Part shown: positions 1-5,975 of the stretch, in pieces
Numbering within the stretch: position 1 is the stretch's first letter
Layout: each line of letters opens with the position of its first letter
DNA from: Chloroflexota bacterium
Lineage (GTDB): Bacteria > Chloroflexota > Anaerolineae > UBA1429
DNA length: 13,311 nt
Assembly (NCBI GenBank): GCA_012513595.1
Contig: JAAZBY010000466.1
Coordinates: 1 to 13,311 of the forward strand
Direction: 5' to 3'
Position numbers and translations under genes: made by a program
The notes under the pieces: model-generated
What the model saw: the letters and a program-made list of their open reading frames with translations, nothing else
Database searches by the model: none
What the model was told of the DNA's origin: nothing

Positions 1-896
1 AGGGCGGCGCCGTGGGGGAGCTCGAGGTCGGTGACCGCGTCTGGCTGCAGCCCGCCATGGACCTGGAGGGGCAGCCCGGGTACCTGATCGCCTGTCGCTC
101 GCGGGCGGGCGCGCTGGCCTGGGCGGCGGTGATCTTGGTGGCGGCGGTGGTCCTGGTCGGCCAGTGGCACGGGGTGCGGGCGCTCCTGGGGCTGGGGCTG
201 TCGTTCCTGATCGTGTTTGTGTACATCATTCCTCGGATCGCCGCGGGGGGGTCCCCGGTCGGCGTGTCGCTGTTGGGCCTGGGGGCCACCATGCCCTTGG
301 CCTACTATCTGGCCCACGGGCTGAACCGCAAGACGACGGTGGCGCTGGCCGGGTCGCTGGTGGCCCTGCTGTTCACCGGGTTGCTGGCGGAGTGGGTGGC
401 CGGGGCCACCCACCTGAGCGGCCTGGGGTCCGAAGAGGCGGCCTTTCTGCTGGGCGTATACCGCGGGCAGGTCGACGTGCGCGCGCTGCTGCTCGCGGGG
501 ATGCTGATCTCCATCCTCGGCGTTCTGGACGACATTACCGTGGCGCAGGCGGCCGTGGTCGAGCAGTTGGCGGCGGCCAACCCCTCCTGGCCGCGTGAGC
601 AACTGGCCTGGAGGGCCATGCTGGTGGGGCGTGACCATATCGCCTCCATGGTGAACACGCTGGTGCTGGTCTACGCCGGGGCGGGGCTGCCGCTCCTGCT
701 GCTGTTGACCAATCGGCGGCTGCCCCTGGGGTACACGCTGAGCTTTGAGCTGGTGACGGAGGAGGTGGTGCGCATCCTGGTGAGCAGCATCGGCCTGGTG
801 GCGGCCGTGCCCCTGACCACCTTGCTGGCGGCGCACGTGATGGGCGCGCGAGGGGGCCAGGCGCCTGCGGAGCGCGCGCCGCGGCCTTACGACTGA
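1..896 (+). CDS. YibE/F family membrane protein, 5'-truncated by window edge
   Basis: Multi-pass inner-membrane protein of the YibE/F family, whose molecular function is not established. The frame is open to the left edge (first complete codon at 3). A GTG at 12 could be called a start, but the first visible residues (GELEVGDRVWLQP) look like the end of the soluble extracytoplasmic domain that precedes the membrane core in this family, so I treat the gene as truncated. Counting from the GTG at 12, about seven hydrophobic segments lie near residues 34-52, 55-79, 82-104, 107-130, 155-180, 210-235 and 249-275. The conserved GVLDDITVAQA motif is near residues 167-177, and HIASMVNTLVLVYAG near 208-222. 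It ends in a charged cytoplasmic tail. The next gene has its own promoter, so it is probably not cotranscribed. Family call is firm; role unknown. Confidence 0.88.
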   Translation, partial: GGAVGELEVGDRVWLQPAMDLEGQPGYLIACRSRAGALAWAAVILVAAVVLVGQWHGVRALLGLGLSFLIVFVYIIPRIAAGGSPVGVSLLGLGATMPLAYYLAHGLNRKTTVALAGSLVALLFTGLLAEWVAGATHLSGLGSEEAAFLLGVYRGQVDVRALLLAGMLISILGVLDDITVAQAAVVEQLAAANPSWPREQLAWRAMLVGRDHIASMVNTLVLVYAGAGLPLLLLLTNRRLPLGYTLSFELVTEEVVRILVSSIGLVAAVPLTTLLAAHVMGARGGQAPAERAPRPYD

Positions 897-917
897 GGCG
901 CGCGGGGGGCCGAATCC

Positions 918-946
918 TTTACTTGGCCCGGGAAGTGCGCTATAGT
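918..946 (+). promoter_or_regulatory. Sigma70-like promoter for the histidine kinase
   Basis: TTTACT (918-923) and TATAGT (941-946) are separated by 17 bases. The -35 matches TTGACA at four of six positions and the -10 matches TATAAT at five of six. This AT-rich patch stands out in a very GC-rich background and lies in the gap between two same-strand genes. Predicted transcription start is near 952-954, giving a leader of about 85 bases. An 8-base perfect palindrome, ATAGCTAT, lies just downstream at 967-974 and could be an operator, but this is weak. Confidence 0.6.
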
Positions 947-1023
947 GATGGCACACGGGCGCTGCGATAGCTATGCGGAGGACGTCTGGCCGTAGAGCAA
1001 GCGAACCCGCGGTGAACCGGGTG

Positions 1024-1028
1024 AAAGG
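1024..1028 (+). promoter_or_regulatory. Ribosome binding site deciding the kinase start
   Basis: AAAGG at 1024-1028 sits 8 bases before the GTG at 1037. The frame is closed by a TGA at 1022-1024, so the only nearby starts are GTG 1028 and GTG 1037. The first overlaps this Shine-Dalgarno-like sequence and has no well-placed site of its own. The second is therefore preferred. Confidence 0.55.
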
Positions 1029-1036
1029 TGCCCCTC

Positions 1037-2869
1037 GTGCCACCAATACCACCCATCGATGCTCCCGACAGCAGCTCACCGGATGCCGTGAAGGATCTGC
1101 TTCGCTTCCTCAGCGAGGCACAGAGCACGCTCGCCCAGCCGGCGCCAGAGCCGGCTGACCCCGCCCTAGCCCACGCCTATGACGGCATCCTGCATTCGCT
1201 CCTGCGGCGTGCCCAAGAGCAACTGGCCCACGTGGAGGCGCTGCAGCGCTACGTCCAGGCCAGCCCCGACCCGGTCCTGCGTTTGGATGGCGACCTGATC
1301 TGTCGTTACGCCAACCCCGCGGCCGAGACCCTGGTGGGTGCCCCGGCAGGCGGCTGCCTGGGCCAGGCGCTGGAGGGGCTGGTGACGGCGTCCGCGCCGC
1401 TCGGGGCGCTGCGCGAGGCCTGCCGGCGGGCGCTGGACGGCGGGTCTGAGGAGGTCTGCGTCGTCTCTCTGGGGGTGCCAGCGCGCGAGTGGGGCTGCCA
1501 CGTGGCGCCAGCCAGAGACGGCGGGGGCCAGGCCGGCAGCCTGCTCCTCTCCTTCCGGCTGCAGCCCGAGCGGGCGGCCGCGCCGACCCCGGAGCGGCGC
1601 CAGGCGCGGGAGGGCGCCCTCAGCCAGGACGTGCGGGATCGCCTGTCAGAACTGGCCTGGACGAACCTGGCCCTGCAGGCCGAGATCTCGCAGCGGGCGC
1701 GTGCTGAAGAGGAGCGCACCCGCGCCGAAGAGCAGCACCAGCACGCCGAGGAACAGCAACAGCGCGCCGAAGAGCAACGCCTTCAGGCGGAGGAGGCCTT
1801 GCGGGTTAGCGAGGGGGTGCGCCGCGCCGACGCCGCGCGCCTGCGGGCCGTGTTTGACGGCGCGGCGTCAGGCATCGCCCTGGTCGATGCCGAGGGCACC
1901 ATCGTCGACCTGAACGCCGCCCTGGCCGAGCTCCTTGGGCAGCCGGCCGAGGAACTGCGCGGGCAAGTTTGCCGCGGGCTGCCCCTCCTCGGCGAGGTGA
2001 CCGCTGGCGGCCAGCCCGGCCTGCAGGACGGGCCCGTCCGGCGGGAGGTGCGCTTTGGCGGCCAGGAGGGCGCCGGGCGCTGGGCCCGCGTCACCCTGTC
2101 GGCAGTGCAGACGGGCGCGGAGGATCCGCCGCTGACCGTCATCGTGGTGGAAGACGTCACCGAGCAGCGGGAGGCCCGCGCCGCGCTGGTGCAGGCCCAG
2201 AAGCTCAGCGTGGCCGGGCAGCTGGCCGCCGCGCTGACCCACGAGGTCAAGAACCCGCTGCAGTCGGTGATCGGCTGCCTGGGGCTGATCGACGAGCAGC
2301 TGGAGCGCGGCAGCGACGCGCGCCTGTACCTGCAGGTGGCCCGGCAGGAGTTGCGCCGGGCCGACCGCATCCTGAACCGCCTGCGCGACCTGCGCCTGGT
2401 GGGCGCGCGCCGAGAGCAGGCACCCACCCAGCTGATGGAGCTGCTGCGGCGGGTGCTGATCGTCACCGAGAGGCAGCGGCAGCGCCAACGCGTGGACCTG
2501 CAGGTGGAGGGAGAGGACAACCTTCCCGCGGTGACCGTGGCGGCCGACCAGATCGAGCAGGTGTTCCTGAACCTGGTGCTGAACGCCCTCGAGGCGATGC
2601 CCGAGGGCGGCCGCCTGGCCATCCGCATGGAGCGGACCGCGGACCCCGAGGGGGTGGCCATCGCCGTGTGCGACACGGGCGTGGGCATCCCGCCGGAGGT
2701 GATGCCGCGCATCTTTGAGTTCCTGTTCTCGACCAAGGCGGGGGGCACGGGGCTGGGGTTGTTCGTGTCGCGGGAGATCATCCGCGCGCACCAGGGCACC
2801 ATCGAGGTAGCCAGCAACCCCGGTGAGGGGACGCGCTTTGACCTCTGGCTGCCGCTGAACCCGGCGTAG
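1037..2869 (+). CDS. Soluble PAS-PAS sensor histidine kinase (orphan)
   Basis: Two-component sensor kinase: autophosphorylates on His and passes phosphate to a response regulator. About 610 residues from GTG 1037 (GTG 1028 would add three). No membrane segment or signal peptide is visible, so it is probably cytoplasmic. Order: a first PAS-like domain at about 70-175 (ASPDPVLRLDGDLICRYANP); a Q/E/A-rich coiled coil at about 220-254 made of five xxxAEEx heptads; a second PAS at about 265-375 (IALVDAEGTIVDLNAALAEL); a HisKA helix with phospho-acceptor His402 in LTHEVKNPL; a HATPase_c domain with N box Asn516 (LVLNALEAM), G1 box Asp546 (DTGVGIP), F box from Phe560 (FEFLFSTK) and G2 box GGTGLGLF. 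All catalytic boxes are present. No response regulator lies next to it, and the following gene is convergent. The signal sensed is unknown. Confidence 0.9.
   Translation: MPPIPPIDAPDSSSPDAVKDLLRFLSEAQSTLAQPAPEPADPALAHAYDGILHSLLRRAQEQLAHVEALQRYVQASPDPVLRLDGDLICRYANPAAETLVGAPAGGCLGQALEGLVTASAPLGALREACRRALDGGSEEVCVVSLGVPAREWGCHVAPARDGGGQAGSLLLSFRLQPERAAAPTPERRQAREGALSQDVRDRLSELAWTNLALQAEISQRARAEEERTRAEEQHQHAEEQQQRAEEQRLQAEEALRVSEGVRRADAARLRAVFDGAASGIALVDAEGTIVDLNAALAELLGQPAEELRGQVCRGLPLLGEVTAGGQPGLQDGPVRREVRFGGQEGAGRWARVTLSAVQTGAEDPPLTVIVVEDVTEQREARAALVQAQKLSVAGQLAAALTHEVKNPLQSVIGCLGLIDEQLERGSDARLYLQVARQELRRADRILNRLRDLRLVGARREQAPTQLMELLRRVLIVTERQRQRQRVDLQVEGEDNLPAVTVAADQIEQVFLNLVLNALEAMPEGGRLAIRMERTADPEGVAIAVCDTGVGIPPEVMPRIFEFLFSTKAGGTGLGLFVSREIIRAHQGTIEVASNPGEGTRFDLWLPLNPA
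1694..1798 (+). repeat. Five-fold 21-base coding repeat (coiled-coil heptads) in the kinase
   Basis: Five consecutive 7-residue units of the form xxxAEEx: RARAEEE, RTRAEEQ, HQHAEEQ, QQRAEEQ, RLQAEEA. At DNA level each unit is 21 bases and the AEE core is well conserved, consistent with tandem duplication. The units form the signalling coiled coil between the two PAS domains; a change in copy number would change linker length in whole heptads. Confidence 0.8.
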
Positions 2870-2944
2870 TGGGGCGGCTGCGCTCGGGACGACGACGATA
2901 GGGTGGCCGCTGTGCGCCAGGCCCGCCAGGGCGCGCGCCCGCCC

Positions 2945-3718
2945 TTAGGCCCGGCGCGCTTGGCCGTATTCCCCGCGCCATTCCTTCATCTTGATGTGCG
3001 CGATCTGGCCGGCCATCTCTAGCGACTCGCGCGCGTAGCGGCGCAGGCTCCCCTTGGCCACGTCGCGGTTGGCCCAGGCCACGGTCACCTCGGCGATGCG
3101 CGCGCCGGCCCGCTCGGCCAGGTAGAGGAGCTCCACGTCAAAGGCCGTCACGCGGTGCCCCGTGACGGGCCCGGCCTGGCGGCGCAGCTCGCTCAGCCGC
3201 GGAAAGAGCTCCTTGGCCAGCGGCGCGCGCAGCGCCTTGAAGCCGCACTGCGTGTCATGCACGCCGCGCAGGAGAAGCAGCCGCCGCAGCCCGGCGAACA
3301 CCGCCGAACCCAGCCGCCGGTAGAGGGGAAAGTCCTTGCGCTCCAGCCCGCGGGACCCGATGACCACGTCATAGCCCTTCTCAAACCAGGGCAGGAGCAG
3401 GGCCACCTGGTCGAGCGGGGTGGACTGGTCCATGTCGGTAAAGAGGATGATCTCGCCGCGGGCCGCGCGGATGCCCCCCCACACCGCCGACGGCTTGCCG
3501 CCGTGGGGGTTCTCCACCAGGCGAAAGCCGGGCAGGTCGGCGATCTGCTCGCGGACGATCTCGCGCGATTCGTCCGTCGAGCCATCGTCCGACACGAGGA
3601 CCTCGTAGGGGTACTCGACGGTGGCCAGGTAGTCGTGCATCTCTGGCAGGACGCCGCGGCGCAGGTTGCGCGCCTCGTTATAGCAGGGCACCACGACGGA
3701 TAGCAGAGGTTCGCTCAT
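2945..3718 (-). CDS. GT2 glycosyltransferase, ALG5/dolichyl-phosphate glucosyltransferase-like
   Basis: Probable polyprenyl-phosphate glycosyltransferase: moves a sugar (glucose in the eukaryotic ALG5 relatives) from a nucleotide donor to a lipid phosphate at the cytoplasmic face of the membrane. 257 residues, GT-A fold. Visible motifs: VVVPCYNE (8-15), nucleotide-binding SDDGSTD (43-49), metal-binding TDMDQSTP (94-101), GSRGLERKD (121-129), and DTQCGFKAL (155-163), which is the hallmark of this subfamily. No C-terminal membrane anchor, unlike many DPM-like enzymes. ATG at 3718 has a GGAG site 6 bases upstream. It is last in the rfbD operon, 12 bases after the TAG (3731-3733) that closes the readthrough frame of the upstream glycosyltransferase. 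The actual sugar and acceptor cannot be read from sequence. Confidence 0.85.
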   Translation of the reverse strand: MSEPLLSVVVPCYNEARNLRRGVLPEMHDYLATVEYPYEVLVSDDGSTDESREIVREQIADLPGFRLVENPHGGKPSAVWGGIRAARGEIILFTDMDQSTPLDQVALLLPWFEKGYDVVIGSRGLERKDFPLYRRLGSAVFAGLRRLLLLRGVHDTQCGFKALRAPLAKELFPRLSELRRQAGPVTGHRVTAFDVELLYLAERAGARIAEVTVAWANRDVAKGSLRRYARESLEMAGQIAHIKMKEWRGEYGQARRA

Positions 3719-3730
3719 GTCGGCTCCGAT

Positions 3731-3898
3731 CTAGTCCAGCAGGGCGGCGATGGCGGCGTCGTCGGCGCGGCGGCGGGCCAGCAGGGCGCGGCGGTGGGGC
3801 AGCCAGCGCCAGGCCGTCAGCAGGCCGGCCAGTTGCCCGCGCAGGCGGGCGCGGGCGGCGGCGCCGCGCCAGGCCCGGAGGGCCTCACGGGCAATCTG
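3731..3898 (-). pseudogene. In-frame C-terminal tail of the upstream glycosyltransferase, beyond an internal TGA
   Basis: Directly after the TGA at 3899-3901, the same frame stays open for 55 codons to a TAG at 3731-3733. It encodes a basic, helical tail that begins QIAREALRAWRG and ends in DDAAIAALLD. About 52 of its 55 codons end in G or C, matching the codon habit of the neighbouring genes. Related GT2 proteins commonly have such a basic tail after the catalytic domain, and with it the gene would be 317 sense or stop-replaced codons long. The tail fills the otherwise odd gap before the next gene. It is either a remnant cut off by a nonsense mutation, a stop-codon readthrough extension, or the product of a base error in the read. 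Confidence 0.65.
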
Positions 3899-4684
3899 TC
3901 ACTGCGCCCCCAGGATGGCGCGGCGGTTACGGCGGAGGAGCCCCGGGGGGTAGTTGCGCGCGATGACCCACAGCGTGTTGCGCCCCACATAGTAGCTCGA
4001 CAGCGGCCCGCCGCCGGTGGCGCTCATGTGATGGTAGACGACGGCGCGGGGCGCGTAGACGGCCCCCCAACCGAGGAGCTGGCCGCGCCAGGCCAGGTCC
4101 ACGTCCTCGCAGTACATGAAAAAGCGCTCGTCAAACAGGCCGGTCTCCGCCAGCATCTCCCTGCGGTAGGCCACGGCGCCGCCCGAGGCGCCGAACACGG
4201 GCGCCTCCTCGTTCCACGGCGGGCCGTAGCGCTGCCAGACGCCGCGCGAATCGGGCAGGCCGCTCGCGCGGTAGAGGTCGCCGGCGGCGTTGAGCACCTC
4301 ACGGTCCGCCCAAGACATCATCCGGGAGGCAGCGGCCCCCGCGCGGGGGTGCCGGTCGAGGGCGGCCAGGAGCTCGGCGAGCCAGTCGGGCTCGGCCTCG
4401 ATGTCGTTGTTCAGGAGGACGATGACCTCCCCGCGGGCGGCGCGGATGCCGGCGTTGCAGCCGCCGGCAAAGCCGAGGTTGCGCTCCTGCCGCAGGACGC
4501 GCACCGCGGGGAACTCGGCGGCCACGGCCTCGGCCGAGCCGTCGGTGGAGGCGTTATCCACCACGACGACCTCGTGGTCGGCCAGGGTCTGGCGGGCCAG
4601 CGACGTCAGGCAGGGGCGCAGGAGGCGCAGCCCGTTCCAGTTGGGGATGATGACCGACGCGCGGGGGGCGGCATCCTCAGGCAT
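3899..4684 (-). CDS. GT2 glycosyltransferase, rhamnosyltransferase-like (WbbL/RfbF type), possibly interrupted
   Basis: Cytoplasmic inverting glycosyltransferase, GT-A fold; probably adds a sugar, plausibly rhamnose given its neighbour rfbD, to an envelope polysaccharide. 261 residues up to the TGA. Motifs: SVIIPNWNG (10-18), VVDNASTDGS (41-50), NLGFAGGCNAG (69-79), metal-binding NNDIE (92-96), FGASGGA (164-170), catalytic-region CEDVDLAWR (192-200) and the GRNTLW segment (234-239). All core motifs are present, so the catalytic domain is complete. Its ATG lies inside the end of rfbD (8-base overlap, ATGCCTGA), which implies translational coupling. The frame continues after the stop (see 3731-3898), so the true product may be longer or the gene may have lost its tail. 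Sugar specificity is inferred from context only. Confidence 0.85.
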   Translation of the reverse strand: MPEDAAPRASVIIPNWNGLRLLRPCLTSLARQTLADHEVVVVDNASTDGSAEAVAAEFPAVRVLRQERNLGFAGGCNAGIRAARGEVIVLLNNDIEAEPDWLAELLAALDRHPRAGAAASRMMSWADREVLNAAGDLYRASGLPDSRGVWQRYGPPWNEEAPVFGASGGAVAYRREMLAETGLFDERFFMYCEDVDLAWRGQLLGWGAVYAPRAVVYHHMSATGGGPLSSYYVGRNTLWVIARNYPPGLLRRNRRAILGAQ

Positions 4685-5510
4685 GGGCCTCAGCCCTCAG
4701 GTACTCGGCCAGCGCCTCTTGCCAGGGGGGCTGGACGATCCCCAGGGCGGCGGCGTTGGCGTTGTGCAGGGCCACGCGCCCCGGCACGCGGGCGGCGCGC
4801 TGGTAGTTGGTCGTCGGGATGACCTCGACCCCCCCGCGCCCGGCCAGCCGCAGCACCTCGCAGGCCCACTCGTAGCGCGAGCAGACCCCGGCGTTGGCCA
4901 GGTGATAGATGCCGTAGGCGGGCAGCCGCACCAGCCGGTCGAGGGCGCGGGCCAGGTGCAGCGCGTAGGTGGGCGAGCCGACCTCGTCGGTGACCATCTG
5001 CATGCGGCCGCGTTCGTCGGCCAGGCGCAGGACCGTGCGGACAAAGTTGCGCGGGCCCTGGCCGTACATCCAGGCGGTGCGGGCGATGTAGAAACGCTGC
5101 AGATGGTCGCGCACGATCTGCTCGCCGTACCACTTGGTGCGGGCGTAGACGGAGAGGGGCTGGGGGGCGTCGTACTCCCAGTAGGGCTCCTCACGCCCTG
5201 AGAAGACGTAATCGGTGCTGACGTAGACCAGGGCGGCGTCGGCGGCCAGGGCGGCCATGGCCAGGTTGCGGGTGCCCACGGCGTTGACGCGGTAGGCCAG
5301 GCCGGGGTCGCGCTCGCAGAGGTCCACATCGGTGAGGGCGGCGCCGTGGATGATGAGTTCGGGCGCAAAGTCGGCCAGGGTCGCCGAGATGGCGTGCAGA
5401 TCGGTGATGTCGTGCTCGGGCAGGTCGATGAGCAAGAGTTGGTCGCCCGTCAGGACCTGTTGGAGGGCCAGGCCGAGCTGGCCCTTGCTGCCGCTGATCG
5501 CTATGCGCAT
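4677..5510 (-). CDS. rfbD: dTDP-4-dehydrorhamnose reductase
   Basis: RfbD/RmlD catalyses the last step of dTDP-L-rhamnose synthesis, NAD(P)H-dependent reduction of dTDP-4-dehydro-L-rhamnose, in the cytoplasm. 277 residues, normal for the family. Rossmann glycine motif GSKGQLG (7-13), short-chain dehydrogenase STDYVFSG (98-105), catalytic Tyr122 and Lys126 in YARTK. The frame is open further upstream to 5606, but the extension is proline/arginine-rich junk that runs through the promoter. ATG 5510 has AGAGGAG at 5515-5521 and begins at the family's usual MRIAISG. First gene of a three-gene envelope operon with its own promoter. The rfbA, rfbB and rfbC partners are not in the window. Confidence 0.93.
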   Translation of the reverse strand: MRIAISGSKGQLGLALQQVLTGDQLLLIDLPEHDITDLHAISATLADFAPELIIHGAALTDVDLCERDPGLAYRVNAVGTRNLAMAALAADAALVYVSTDYVFSGREEPYWEYDAPQPLSVYARTKWYGEQIVRDHLQRFYIARTAWMYGQGPRNFVRTVLRLADERGRMQMVTDEVGSPTYALHLARALDRLVRLPAYGIYHLANAGVCSRYEWACEVLRLAGRGGVEVIPTTNYQRAARVPGRVALHNANAAALGIVQPPWQEALAEYLRAEAHA

Positions 5511-5514
5511 GGGG

Positions 5515-5521
5515 CTCCTCT
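5515..5521 (-). promoter_or_regulatory. Ribosome binding site of rfbD
   Basis: AGAGGAG on the minus strand, 4 bases before ATG 5510. It fixes the rfbD start and rejects the longer frame beginning at 5606. Confidence 0.7.
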
Positions 5522-5577
5522 GTCGGTTGGGTGGGCGGCGCGGCCGCGCGGGGGGCGGGCTTGCGGAGGGCGAGGGG

Positions 5578-5606
5578 ATTATAGCATCCGGCCCCGGGCG
5601 GGGCAA
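5578..5606 (-). promoter_or_regulatory. rfbD: Strong sigma70-like promoter of the rfbD operon
   Basis: Reading the minus strand: TTGCCC (5606-5601), 17-base spacer, perfect TATAAT (5583-5578). The spacer ends in TGC, giving an extended -10 (TGCTATAAT). Transcription would start near 5571, with a leader of about 60 bases carrying the rfbD ribosome site. This shows the envelope genes can be expressed independently of the transporter/ligase operon upstream. Confidence 0.7.
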
Positions 5607-5625
5607 GGCGGGCGGGGGGCCTGGC

Positions 5626-5652
5626 GTTGTCGCCCTGGCGGGCCAGCCGGGG
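5626..5652 (+). repeat. 27-base direct repeat, copy 1
   Basis: Begins GTTGTCGCCCTGGCGGGCC. Matches 5889-5915 at 25 of 27 positions. The two copies lie on either side of the long palindrome, in the same orientation. Their start also resembles the palindrome's outer arm ends (TTGTCGTCCCGA). Confidence 0.65.
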
Positions 5653-5665
5653 GGCGGGGGCGTAG

Positions 5666-5805
5666 CATTGTCGTCCCGACGAGCCGCGAGCAGGCGGTCT
5701 GCCGCCCGGGACCTCGTCTTTGACTCTCTTGCACGGCAAAGTGAGTCAAAGATGAGATTCCGGGCCGCAGACGGCCTGTCTGAAGCTTCGCTCGGAATGA
5801 CAACG
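5666..5805. repeat. Long imperfect inverted repeat (palindromic intergenic element)
   Basis: Left arm 5666-5726 and right arm 5743-5805 are inverted copies around a 16-base loop. Of the 36 positions nearest the loop (5691-5726 against 5743-5778), about 31 match, including 10 in a row (TCTTTGACTC) next to the loop. The outer 14 bases match at 11 positions; the middle is less alike. The arms end in TTGTCGTCCCGA and, inverted, TTGTCATTCCGA, resembling widely seen 'TCATTCCGAGCGAAGC' intergenic repeats. RNA from this region would fold into a long hairpin. No T-run follows on either strand, so it is not a classical terminator. Confidence 0.75.
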
Positions 5806-5808
5806 CTT

Positions 5809-5949
5809 GGGGCGCGGCGGGCCGCTCGGCTTGCCGTGCCGGGGGCGCGGTGGGCCGTTCGGTTAGCCGTGCCGGGTGGCCGCGCCGCGTTGTCGTCCTG
5901 GCGGGCCTGCCGGGGCGCGGCGGGCCGCTCGGCACATTTTGCCGGGTGG
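5809..5949 (+). repeat. Three imperfect G-rich direct repeats of about 33-38 bases
   Basis: Units start at 5809, 5842 and 5912, each beginning GGGGCGCGGYGGGCCGYTCGG and running on to a GCCGTGCCGGG- or TTTTGCCGGG-like end. Units 1 and 2 are adjacent (33-base period). Unit 3 is 70 bases after unit 2, with the 27-base repeat copy between them. Irregular spacing and lack of constant spacers argue against CRISPR. Confidence 0.6.
5889..5915 (+). repeat. 27-base direct repeat, copy 2
   Basis: Begins GTTGTCGTCCTGGCGGGCC. Differs from 5626-5652 at only two positions. Located 84 bases beyond the right arm of the palindrome. Confidence 0.65.
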
Positions 5950-5975
5950 GGCCTGCGGTGCTAGCGCCTGCGCGG

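Larger units (their letters stand above)
5511..5975. other. 465-base non-coding region between two minus-strand operons
   Basis: No credible gene: open frames here are low-complexity Ala/Arg/Pro/Gly translations with no start signal. The region contains the rfbD promoter, a long imperfect palindrome (5666-5805), a pair of 27-base direct repeats outside it (5626-5652, 5889-5915), and three imperfect G-rich direct repeats (starting 5809, 5842, 5912). It behaves like a nest of dispersed intergenic repeat elements. Confidence 0.7.

Noticed and set aside
873..904. 8-base perfect stem (CGCGCGCC / GGCGCGCG) around the YibE/F stop as a terminator
   Set aside because: The loop is 16 bases and no T-run follows; alternating CG stems are common by chance at this GC content.
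2870..2944. Bidirectional terminator between the convergent kinase and GT2 genes
   Set aside because: Only short GC palindromes (such as GGGCGCGCGCCC) are present, with no T-tract on either strand.
3899..3901. TGA as a selenocysteine codon
   Set aside because: It lies after the catalytic domain, at a position with no redox role, and I see no convincing SECIS-like hairpin directly downstream.
3794..4822. A 342-codon open frame on the plus strand
   Set aside because: It is antisense to the GT2 gene and the end of rfbD; low-complexity translation and no ribosome site.
5511..5606. N-terminal extension of rfbD to an in-frame ATG at 5606
   Set aside because: The 32 extra residues are Pro/Arg/Ser-rich, overlap the -35/-10 promoter, and the true ATG at 5510 has a good ribosome site and begins at the Rossmann strand.
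5809..5949. CRISPR array
   Set aside because: The repeats are imperfect, irregularly spaced, and two of the three are directly adjacent without spacers; no cas genes are present.
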